DNA of 64,000 bases, taken from the NCBI RefSeq assembly GCF_018873765.1, contig NC_057924.1, positions 9,697,001 through 9,761,000 on the forward strand. Reading direction: 5' to 3'. The stretch comes from Telopea speciosissima. Lineage: Eukaryota; Streptophyta; Magnoliopsida; Proteales; Proteaceae. The translations under genes and the position numbers were made by a program. The notes beneath the pieces are model-generated. The model made no database searches and had not been told where the DNA came from. It saw only the letters and a program-made list of their open reading frames with translations. Positions 12,401 to 24,400 of this stretch are shown here, one piece after another (the stretch's first letter is position 1; each line of letters starts with the position of its first letter).

Positions 12401-15400
12401 ACATTGCACAATCCCTGGAGAGATCTGCACTTGCCTTTAGCTCCCACAGAGACTGGTGAGGTGGGGGAAGAGGCCTAGACCCCGTGGATGACAGAGATAG
12501 ACTAAGATGTGATCATTGTGGGAAATCTGGGCACACTAGAGAGAGGTATTGGGTGCTTCATGGCTGTCCCCCTGGTTGTGTGGTGGCAGGAGAGGGGGAG
12601 CTAGAGCCCACACCGTGACGGCTAAGACTAAGCCTATGGGGTACCCATCTAGACTACAGGCAGATCATGATTCCCTTGCTAGAGATGATATTGTTGCATT
12701 CCGCAGGATGATATCCCAGCTGGGTAGCTCTTCTACTACTCCCACAGTGTCAGACTCTTTGGCCTCAGCCTTGCAGGCCTCTACATCTGCACCTTACACT
12801 GCTCCCTCTTAGGTCATTGACTTTGGTGTCACCGATTACATGACTAGTGTATGTCTTAGTGTTATGATTCCTACTCTATTTGCTCTAATAGGGATAAGGT
12901 TAGGATTGCTGATGGTTCCAGTTCTTCTATTTCTGGTAAGGGTAGTGTTTAGGTCACTTCTTCTATTTCCCCTGACTCTGTTCTTCATGTTCTTAACTTT
13001 GCCACTAATCTATTATCTATGCGTCACCTAACCAAATCCTTGAATTGTTGTGTCACATTCTTCCCTTCTCATTGTCTTTTTTAGGATCTAGTGACGAAGA
13101 GGATTATTGGCAGTGGATGTGAGGAGAAGGGACTCTACCTTCTTGAGCCCTGCACACCTGTTTTGCCTACTGCTCAGTCCTATGTGTGTGGCCGGAATGA
13201 CAACAATACTATCGATTCTATGATGCTTTGGCATCAGCGTTTAGACCATCCTTCTTTTGTTGTTATGAAAAAACAATTACCACACTTGTTTACTTCTTTT
13301 TCTTCTTCTCATGTTTTTCAGTGTGAACCACGTATTTTTACTAAACATTGTCGTTCTTCTTATCCCTGTCATGGTAATAGATCCATTGTTCCTTTCAATA
13401 TTGTGCATTCTGATGTTTGGGGACCTACTCCCACTACTTTGTTTGGTTATCGTTATTTTGTTTCCTTTGTTAATGACTATTCCCGGTCCACTTGGACTTT
13501 TTTTATGAAAAAAAGAGTGATGTCTACGATGCCTTTAAAAATTTTTATCAGCTGATTTGTACTCAATTTGGTACTCGCATTAAAATTGTTCGTTCTGATA
13601 AGAGGGTAGAGTATATGTATGGTGGTCTCCAAAACTTTTTACTGACAATGGCATTATCCATCAGTTTGCTTGTGATGACACACCCCCAACAAAATAGGGT
13701 AGCTAAGAGGAAAAATCATTTGTTGGAAGTCACTAGGAATCTCCTATTTGGCATGCATGTCAAGACTTTTTGGTCTAATGCCTTTCATGTTGCCGCCTTT
13801 TTAATCAACTGCATGCCAACTTAACTTTTGGCTCCAAATCCCCTTTGGAAATCTTGTCTCCTCAGGAACCTGCTTTCTCTCTTCCTCCTAAGGTGTTTGG
13901 GTGTGCCAATTATGTCCATGTTAATAAATCTGCTAAGACTAAGCTTGTCCCCAAGGCACTCAAATACATTTTCGTTGGATATTCCTCCTCTACCAAGGAG
14001 TATAAGTTCTACCATCCCTCCTCTCAGGGGCGACTTCTCTCCAAAGATGTCACCTTCTTTGAATCTATACCTTTCTTTACTCCTCATCAGCATCCTCTTC
14101 ATGGAGAGACTAGTGGGAGTGAAAAGGCTGCCGATGTCATCCCTTTTCTCCCACGTTTGCCTATCTCTGCATTCCTAGTTGATATTGGGAAACACAAAGA
14201 AGTGGATGTTGTTGATGTTTGTCATCATTCAGGTGTTGGTTCTGGCAATAAGGAGGAGTTAATTGTGTACAAAAGAAAGGGGAAGAAAGGAAAGAAGACC
14301 TACCAAGAGTCCTCTTTGGATCCACTTCCTGAGTTCCACCTTCCTCAATCAGGTAACATTCCTTCTCCTCCCTTTAAGTTAGATCTTCTCATTGTCATTC
14401 GAAAGGGAAAGAGAGCTTGCACTAACCCCATAGCCAAGTTTGTTTCCTATGATGCTATCTCTCCAAAATGTTGCATTTTCTATTGCTCTTTCCTCTTCCA
14501 TTCTCAAGAATGTTACTAATGCCATGTCTGACCCAAAGTGGAAGGAAGCCATGTCAGAGAAAATGATGGCCCTTGAGAAGAATGGTACTAGGAAACTAGT
14601 TGATCTCCCCAGGGGGAGAGTTCTAGTCAGATGCAGATGGATCTACACAATTAACTAGCGACCAAATGGTGTTATAGAGAGATATAAGACCCGGTTGGTT
14701 GCCAAGGGATACAGTCAGGTGTATGGGATTAATTATCAGGAGACATTTGCTCCTGTGGCCGAACACAACTCAAGAAGAGTCCTCTTATCAGTGGTAGCCT
14801 ATAGACACTAGCCATTTTATCAGTTGATTGTGAAGAATGTTTTTCTCCATGTTAACCTAGAAGAGGAAATATACATGCAACCTCCACCTGGTTTCAAGTT
14901 TCCTTCAGCTGAAGGGAAAGTGTATCGCCTAAAAAAAGAACTTTATTGCCTCAAACAATTTCCTAAGGCTTGGTTTCCGGCGAGGTAATGGTACTATCAC
15001 AGCTCTTACTGTCTATGCTGATGACATTGTTGTAACTGGGAATGACAGGGTTGAGATAAGTAGACCGAAATTCTACTTGGCCCAACAGTTTGAGATTAAA
15101 GACCTTGGAACCTTGAAGTACTTCTTGGGGATTGAAGTGTCAAGATCAAAGGAGGCAATAAATATTTGCCAAAGGAAGTTTGTGCTAGATTTGTTGAAAG
15201 AAATAGGAAAGTTGAGTTGTAACCCAACAAACTCTCCAATTGATCAAAATCACAAGTTTGGTGAAGATTGTGGTTCATCCCTTATTAATTCAGGAAAGTA
15301 CCAGAGATTAGTTGGGAAGTTGATCTACCTCTCTTTGACTTGCCCAGACATCACCTATGCAGCTGGGATAGTAAGCCAATTTATGCATGCCCCCAAGAGC

Positions 15401-18400
15401 GGGCACTTGGATGTTGTATATTGCATCATCGGGTACTTGAAATCCTCTCCAGGGAAAGGACTTTTATATGCCAGGCATTTGAGGATAGAGGGCTGCACTG
15501 ATGCCAATTGGGCTGGTTCAGTTTCTAGCGGATAGTCTACATCAAGTTATTGTACATTTGTAGGTGGTAACCTGGTTACATGGAGGAGCAAAAGACAACC
15601 TGTCGTGGCAAGAAACAAAACTCCAGACCCTGAATTTAGAGCAATGGCTCATGGCGTATGTTACTCATATGGTTGAGATAGTTGATCCAAGAGTTGGGAT
15701 TTGACACCGAGGGACCTATGCGGCTCTATTTTGATAACAAGGTTGCTATTAGTATTGCTCATAATCTTGTGCAACATGACCGAATAAAGCACATTGAAGT
15801 AGATTGACACTTCATCAAGGAGAACATTGACTCTGGTTGCATTTGTACTCCCTTTGTGAAGACAAGTGATCAATTGGCAGATAACTTCACCAAAGGTCTC
15901 ATCCCTCACTAGTTCAGTACCCTTCTGTACAAGATGGGAATGTATGTCATTTATTCTCCAGCTTGAGGGGGAGTGGTAGAGTTTATGTAATAGGGGTACT
16001 TTAGTCATATGTTTATTGTATTGTCTCCTTAAGTTGTAATTTTCTCTTTTTTACCTTTTACCTTCCTAGGGAGGTGTATGTAATTCTTATGGAATAGGTT
16101 AGTAAAGAATATAGGGGAGAGAAATCGATTCTCTCTCCCATACGGTTGCACATCTTCTTCTTTTTTTCTTTCTTATTCTCTCACCTTCTCTTCTCCTCTT
16201 CTCAGCTCTTACCTTCTTGCTTCTTCTCTTGAATCAATCATTGCTTGATTTCCATACTTGAGTAGCACTATAGTAGAGAGGGAACAATCCTTCAAAGTTT
16301 GGCTAATATCCAATGGATGGAACTGGAGATATGGCAGTGATCAGAAAAAAGCAACTTCCAAAAAACAACAGAATTAGTAATTGACAAGAACTAGAAATGA
16401 TGGTCAGAATTTAGAAGCCAATCAAAATATAAACATCCAGAAATGGAAACTGAATTTAAGAGCCTGCAGAACAGTGTTAATAAATTAGAAACTCTACTGG
16501 ATATTGCAATGGAAACTCAGAAATTTAGTAACTGGACTGAGAATCACTGCAGGTGGTGACTTCATTTCAGCATGGTTGTGAGGACAGCATATGCAGGTAG
16601 CTAATCAATCAGTATTGCTAGTCAAACAAAACTCCAGACCCTGAATGGAAGTCTGAACCAAAGACAAAGTTAAAACCCACAATAGAAGTCAAACGTGAAG
16701 AGAATGAACCAGTACAGATTACCTTTGAGATTTGACGAGTGAGTACTAAACTGATTCAGGAATAGTTGTTCTTACGAGCAGTAGGATGTAAAATCTCAGA
16801 AACTGAGCTTATGAACTGAAGAAAAAGAAGAGAGAATGAAGAAGGGAAAAGGATATGACCTAGAATCACCACTAGGCCTATAGGAAGCGCATCACCACCA
16901 ACCACCTATCCTAATCTATTGAAATACCACAACAGGGCTGGAGGTGCATCACCACTAACCCAAAGAGGCAAAAGCCAAGTTTCTCAATAACTCAAATTGC
17001 TGGGGTAGTGTGATCCCCTACTCTTTATTTATAACTTCTATAGTTCAATGAAATAAGCAAAATAGAAAACCCCTATCTAAGGTAGGGAGAATCTTATAAC
17101 TTAAGTCTTCTCCAAAATAGAAACTAGGAGCTGGAATGTAGGTAACCTGTCCAGCCTTTTAAAAACACTACTAAAATAAAAAATACAACTTAAAATAGAA
17201 ACTAACACTAATCCCATACACACATTAAATCCTTAATGTTTGAGCTTATAGAATTGGCCCATTACAATAGTAAACCCAAAAACACTAAGCCCATGGTTCA
17301 TATAACTCTTTGGACACTCAAAATTAAACATATTGGTCCATTCTTGGTCTAATCCAATGGCCTGGTTTGTTGCTGGCTTTCTTGTTCTTCTGAACTGCAC
17401 TAAAACAGCTTTAAACCAAGATATTTGAATATTTGATGGATAAGGAAGGGAAGGCAGAAATCTAAATGTCCCATTCCAACCATCGATCAGAATTTACCCC
17501 AATATGACAAGATTGACATTTGGCATTCTGTAGGACAGGCACCATACTGCACTTGTTAAGCATCAAACCAAAGGAAAATTGGATGTTTGCAAACTTTGCC
17601 TATGTGGCATCTGACATATAAATGGCTATATCAGGATATAAGATTTGTAAAAACAAAATGGCTTTTTTTCACCAGTACCACCATCCTTCTGCTGATGCAG
17701 CGAAACAAACCAGCATGCTAGTTGAACAAAGTCTTGTGGGCATCATAAGCCCTGAAACCACGGATCAAATCCCCCTTTTTAAACTTTACAAAAATTAAAG
17801 TATATCTTCATCTATTGCCAAGACATGCAGTTGAGTTACATATGGCTTACTGAGGCTGAAGTCCCAACAAAGGGATGGGATCTACTGCTGACTAATGCTG
17901 ATTCATCCAACAGTTCTTTTTTGGGGGTTTTAGATTTATTCAACATTTCACAGGCTTGAATGTGTATCACATGAAATGATGAAACAAACAAAACAGGGCA
18001 TTATACCTCAAGAACCAAAGTAGTAACCATCACAGTACAAACATTGCCATCAATGTTGACTTTATGATGTCGAACTTGCTCAAGCAATTGCTGGATGCAC
18101 TCAGAAGGATTGAAACCATCCCCTTCTGGGGTAGCCCAGAAACTGAATGCCTTATCCACCTCCTGTTGAAAAACCAAAATGTTATTATCACATATATGGC
18201 CAAGAAGGAATTGCTACTTCTTTTGCACTGGTTAACCAGGTAACACCATAAAAGTAAACAATATTAAAGAACAAGAAGGTTGTTAACAACCTAAGTCAGC
18301 TTCCTCACAACCTCAGCTCTCCATGGGTGGAGTATCAACTCAATTTTGTGACTCACTTCAAAATAGTAGCCAATGCCAAATGATGACCCTGTTTTCTGTG

Positions 18401-21400
18401 ATTTCAGAATTTGTGGATGGTATATGAGCATAGTTTGACCTTCAACAGTTTATCTCGCTTTCGAACCTGATCAAAACAAAACCACCAGCAACTTGACAGG
18501 TTTACAAGTCTTTGGTTGAAATTTCAGCAAAATGACCAGAACGATTGAAATTTTGCTCGAAATGGTTGAAATTATGTACTGCTTTCCAATTTTATGGCTC
18601 TTCATTGTTATTGCATATTTCAATTAGTTTTATTAAATGTTATACTTTATAAGACCAAATTAGGTGTAGAATAGGCTATATAAGGGAAAGTATACAGTAG
18701 ACGAAATTTGTTGAACCTTGTATACGAAGAATGATGAATTTGGTAGCAACTAGAAGAGCCCATTTTAGTTGGATTTAGCAGTGCAACTCGGGTGGGCCTG
18801 GGGTGAGAAATTGATCAATTATGAATCAAACTGAGACCAAACCCAGCCTGATTTCATTGAAATTGAGTCCACATTCAGCCTGAGTTGCACCCCTAGCTGG
18901 ATTTCTTAGAGTTCAAGAAAGTGAAGAAATCCTATTGCTTCAAGCCTATGACCTTAATGCTTACAAGTAGAAACTACTGGGTCAACCATCTTATATTCAG
19001 ACTCTGAATTTTTCTTATTTACAATTATTTATAGTCAATCAACCGAACCTATTTAGTTGGAATAAGGTTTAGTTATTGTTGTTGTAATTATTTATAGTCA
19101 ATCCAATCCTAGAATCTAGTAATTCCCACCCAACAAAAAAAGTGAAAGTGATGCAGGAAGAACTAAAGTCTAACTAATACTTCAAAAGATGGTGTCTTAC
19201 TTGGAAAATACAAATTCAACTCGCGGGGTTATATTACCCTTAGTCACGTCTCTTTCTCTTTTTCTACTTTTTTTTTTGGATAGAATAATTATAGGCGACC
19301 CATAGACTGCTCCACTAAATGTTGCTGTTTCCTGAGGCTTATTTTCAAAGCTCAAACCCTGTTTAGTATGATTTTGTCACTACTTGAGAACTTAATCAGT
19401 TACCATTCCAACAAGACAATTATTGTGCAATCCCAACTGTATTGGGAAAGCTATATCCAGTATATTGATAGGGTGTTGGTATTTGATGGGATTACCATGT
19501 CAAAAAAGTTTTGTTTTGTTCACATTTCAGAATTTTTTTTTGAGTCTATTTCTAAAGTTTACAACCTAATTGTGAAAGTTGTCAAGCACTCAAGGGAGTA
19601 CCTAAAATAAAACAGGGTGTCTGATTAGGATTAGGAGTGTTAAGAGTTGTTTTTCTTTTCCTAATGGTAGGAATTCAAGAAAGACTCCACAATCACTCCA
19701 TGGGAAACTATAATTCAGGATTTTGGTTATGGAATATAAATATAAGGTTGCTTGCAGGTATTCTTCTAGATTGGCAGTGGTCATTCCATTGCTATTATCT
19801 GAAGTTAACAGTGTTTGTTTTCCAGTTCTTTAAAGTTCTAAGTTCCTTTTCTTGAAGATTTCCAGCTACAGAACATTCTATGCAAATTGATTAGAACCTA
19901 GAACAATTGCATAAGTTTTTCTACCGTCCTTGCCTGCTGTTAAGAGGATTACTGATCTTTAATAATTTCAAGAACTCTTTATAATTACTTCAAACCTGAT
20001 TTGTTTTTAATAGGTTCTCTTATCTTCTAATCAATTTCTTCGAATTTTCTCCCTTGAATTATTGATTTAGTCCTTTTGATTTAAATTTTCCTGTTTCAAT
20101 CTTCATTTCTATTCCATATTCTTAACTGCTAACGTAATTTCTGAATGGCAAGATATTTACCAAAATAGCTAATTTTAAACGATAAAGGTTTGGTTCCTTG
20201 GGCCCCATATTTCCAAAGTTGGGAATTCTTATATCAAGTTTTACCAGAAGAAACTTAAATACGGAATGCTCTAATAAATTTCCGTTGACCTGAATCAAAA
20301 ATTCTTTTCATTACCATTACACCGTACAGAATTCTCATTGGACTTCAAGATCTCAAGAAATATTTGGAAATAGTTTCTTGCTCACTCGAACAACTTCAAG
20401 AAAGTTATGAATATGGTGCTATACTCAGGAAAGAAGAGAAAGGAAGGGGGAACCTATGAAAACATCACAGTAAAGGTACAGAATCAATCTTGTTCAGAAA
20501 ATTCTACAAAGATAACCAAAGAATCAAGGAACATTAAAGAACCCATATGATGTGGAAATATTTGATGTAAAGGCAATGAGAAGTCGTCTGTCTTGATTTG
20601 ATCTTTCCAGATTAGCTCCTCCACAACAAAGTTCGATCATAGCTGACTATCTTCCTACCGCAAGTTCTCTTTAAGGTTACTTCACAGGATCATTATGGAA
20701 GTGAGTTGTTGATCATTTACAAAACTCATGGCCGAGTTTCTCCCAATCAAAGGGGTAGATGCAAGAGCATTTCAAAGGTTCAAACAAAGATGTTTCTCCC
20801 TCAGAAAGTCCATGCAATCTGATAAGAATCTATAACAACCCTGGAAGTTTATCTGCTATTTTCCGATTCCCTGAATGAATTATTTATTTTCTGATCAATT
20901 TCCCTCAATTTTCTCCCTAACTACCCCACATCTCAATCTCTTGATTTCTCCATTGCTTTTGGATTCCCTATTAAAGTCTTCATCATCATTCACATATCCT
21001 CTATCACTAATCCAAAATCTCTAAGAGTGTAATCATCTACCAAAATAGAAAAACTGATGCAACCAAAAGTGAAAAGTGATGCTTGTTTTGATGTCATGTG
21101 GTTTCAGGCTTCGTTTTTTCATGGGGTTACTTGCAATGGCCTAATGGGCCCATTATACAGTCCCAATATTGGGTATTGGGAAGAGCATGAATTCAATTTA
21201 CCTTTTTTAAGTTGTGGGGACCTGTATCTGTTTTTGGAAAGCTTAGTTTCTATTTTTCAGATAAGTCTTAAGTTGGGAGTCTCTCCTAACAGTACCTGGT
21301 TTATTATCCTTCCTCTAATTTCTTCAGTTTCTTAATATTAATCAGTTCTAACCTTTTTCTTACTACCTTTACCTGTATTTCAGCCCTAGAAATCTAAATC

Positions 21401-24400
21401 CCTAGGCAGTCCTATATCAAAAACCTTCTGAGATTTTATAAGGTAACCTTTGTTTTTTTAGGCCAGTACTCACAAGGATAGGATCGTAAAAACATCCTAG
21501 CAATAGGAAGGACTTCAGATCTAGTAAAGAGAACTGGTATATAACTTCGGTCTAGGAACAAATGACAAATTTGTAAAAGCCTTTGTTGAAGGGTATTACA
21601 AAGAACAATGTTAATAGAATTCAGTCTACTAACAATGCTATGTAACCACATATATTTTACCTCGACAAAGGCCTCAGGATTCGGGCAGCTCTGCTGTTTT
21701 GACAATCTCAGTGTGCACTCTGCAGCAGTGCGGCCATCTCGAAGGGCAACAGCCTTAAAGAACCCCAGTAAATTCTCTCGATCACTCTTACAAAGCTCAG
21801 TAGTCATGCCTACATCAAGGAAAATGACGTGAGGCTTGGGCTTGTGCAAAGATTTGCTATGGGTCACCCGGACAAGGATATTTCCAGGATGCATGTCTGC
21901 ATGGAGAAAATTGTCCACCTGAAAAGAATATGATATCTCAAAATACTTCAATTCCAGCCATCGTATCTGAACAACTCATTTAATTGTCTAGCGGAAAAAC
22001 AATTACCATCATCCAAACTTGCTAAGCTAATTGTGGGGATTTGAAATTTAAATATCATAAATAAAGATATTAGCGCAGGTGAACAGCTATGAGATCAAAT
22101 ACACAGCTACCCAAGGATGACAGAATGCAAAACACCAAGAGTAACATAAGAATAGCCTAGATGGAAGGTCACATGTAGTTCTACAAAACTTAATTCAAAT
22201 TAACACCATAATTTTCTGCGTCATTGTCTAGTTCATATGATCTATATCTTGAAATGATGACCTCATGACTAGGTAACCATCTAGATGATGCAGAAGCATT
22301 ATTTTATTTGACTGGAGTGAGAACATTTCTTCAATGTCGTGAAGCTCTTCCCATGCAGCTCATTTAACTCAAGGTCTTCTTATTCCAAGATGGAGAATAT
22401 TTGCACTTTTGGTCAAGTAGAGAAAAATGGATGTTGAACCTCTGATTCATCACAACTAGCCCATGGGATTCAATACGGGGTAGGAAGGCTAATTGCAAAG
22501 ATTTTAAAGAAGTGGGTTATTGGTCTAAGAGTGGCTAATAGGAGGTCGATAGATTTTGGGGCCGTAATAGTAATTTCTTAGAAACAGGTAAGAAAGGTTA
22601 GGTAATTAGTAGCATAGCTGTCAAGGCGCCACCTTGGCATCCAAGTGCTTCTGGCCATCCAATGCATGTTGGCACCTAGTTGTTTCTGTTAAAGTTTATA
22701 GTTGGAAGTTAGTCTATAGTTTGTGAACTATTGCCTTTATGTGTGGTGTACTGGAGGGTAGTTATGGTCAATAGTCTTTTCTTAATAGAGAAGTCTTGTG
22801 TTAGTGGAATCATTTTTTATCAATATAAATATTGTGGCTGACGGTAAGGTGATTTTGATTCCCATATGTGAGCCTTCTCTCCCTAGTCGATCTCTCTCTC
22901 TCAGTTTCTTCTTCTTTCTTTCTCCTTCTCTTCTTCTTCTTCTTCATTGATTCTGATTGTTTTATCTGATTTGTCACATGGTATTAGAGCTATGAAGAAG
23001 AAGAAGAAGAAGAAGAATTATACCCTAGTTAATCCAATATGAAAAAGAACTAGGGTTTCTACTGTTTTGATGGTGCCTTGCTGTTCTGCTATATGTTGGT
23101 TTCATCTACGCATGAAGTGTTCTTGCTGGAAACGATATCTTCTCACACTGCACAAGGAGTTCTCTACTGATATGACGATTTCTGTTAATATGAAGTTTCC
23201 TGCGCATGGAGTTTCGATTGCTGCTTTTCATATGGATCTGGTTTGATCCCATTTTGGCATTATATTGAACCTCACACACTTGTGGCATCTCTGTTTTCTG
23301 GGTTTTTTTCCTGGTAATGTTATCTCTGGTTTCAATCATTATTTTAATACAATAAACTGGTGGAGATTAACCCCCTGCAGCACCTTTGTTTGACTGTTAT
23401 ACTACGCCTCGCAGTACCCTTGTTATGGAGTATTTTTCTATTATTCTAACCTCTTTGGGCACCCAGTTTTTGGGTCTTATTTATCCTGGTTATGGTACTG
23501 CTGGTTTGATCCCTTTATGGGCGGTACATTGGTAAAACCGTAAAAGTACACTTCTCATAACACTCCTAGTTTGCTGTTTTTACTGCTACCATCAGAACCC
23601 AAGTTTTAGGGAAGATTTCTGCTGCTGTTATACCTTGTGGCACCCCTGTTTTGGAGGTTTTTTGCTTCACTTGAATATTGGACTGTGTTTTCAATCCAAC
23701 AGTTGGATCATCTCAACTACCAAGGTACTGTTATATATATCAGAGATTGGTCTTCAACAGTGCTTTGGATTGGCTGCCACTGCTTTTCTCCAAATCACTC
23801 AGTTTTTCTTCCCTACGGTTTTGGTTTTTTTCCCGTCTGCTTGTCTGGGGCTGGACTTGCTGCTGTGTATTGACTGAATACTATTTGTTGGGTGTATTTG
23901 AGACTCCATATTGATTATACATGTATTTCTTGGTGGCCTATCGCCTGCAGTTGGGAGTTCATGGTCGTCTCCATGATCTGTGACCTGAGGCTGTCTCTGA
24001 TTCTGCCCTGTGGTTTTCTGAGTAATTGTTGATTTAATATATTGATGTTCTGCTGCGATCATCCTCTGTGGCTTGTAGATGACAGTATGATGCGCATATG
24101 GGAGACTGCTTCTAGTTTGGTCATCAGATCCATTATTTTCTACAGTTCTTGGTAACCTGCTAATTTGGTGAAGGTATGTTGCTTCTACTGTTTAAGTACT
24201 GCTTGGTATACTCCCTCCACTATTCGTCCACGTGTAGTGCTACATGTGAGGGGGAGACTGGAGTTATCATGAATTATCATCTGATATTCGAAGATTATTA
24301 CTATTATCTACTCATGCCATCATCAGCATAGTGTCATCTACTTATCTGTTCGTGGCATCTGCTCGTGGCATCTGTTTATCTGTTCGTGTCGTCTGCTCTT

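Larger units (their letters stand above)
10855..16254 (+). mobile_element. Decayed Ty1/copia LTR retrotransposon in kinase intron 3
   Basis: A 5.4-kb element antisense to the host gene. Order on the plus strand: 5' LTR, primer-binding site, gag, protease, integrase, reverse transcriptase, RNase H, polypurine tract, 3' LTR, which is copia order. Every coding part has stops, frameshifts or deletions, so it cannot be autonomous. I found no convincing 5-bp target duplication, and the outer LTR edges are uncertain by a few bases. Probably an old insertion tolerated inside the intron. Confidence 0.9.

Noticed and set aside
10855-16254. Copia target-site duplication
   Set aside because: Bases flanking the best LTR edges (CGAGC on the left, TACTT on the right) do not match, so none is claimed.
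21057-21335. 92-codon frame in kinase intron 2
   Set aside because: No recognisable motif, no conserved neighbour, and it lies wholly inside an intron on the opposite strand.
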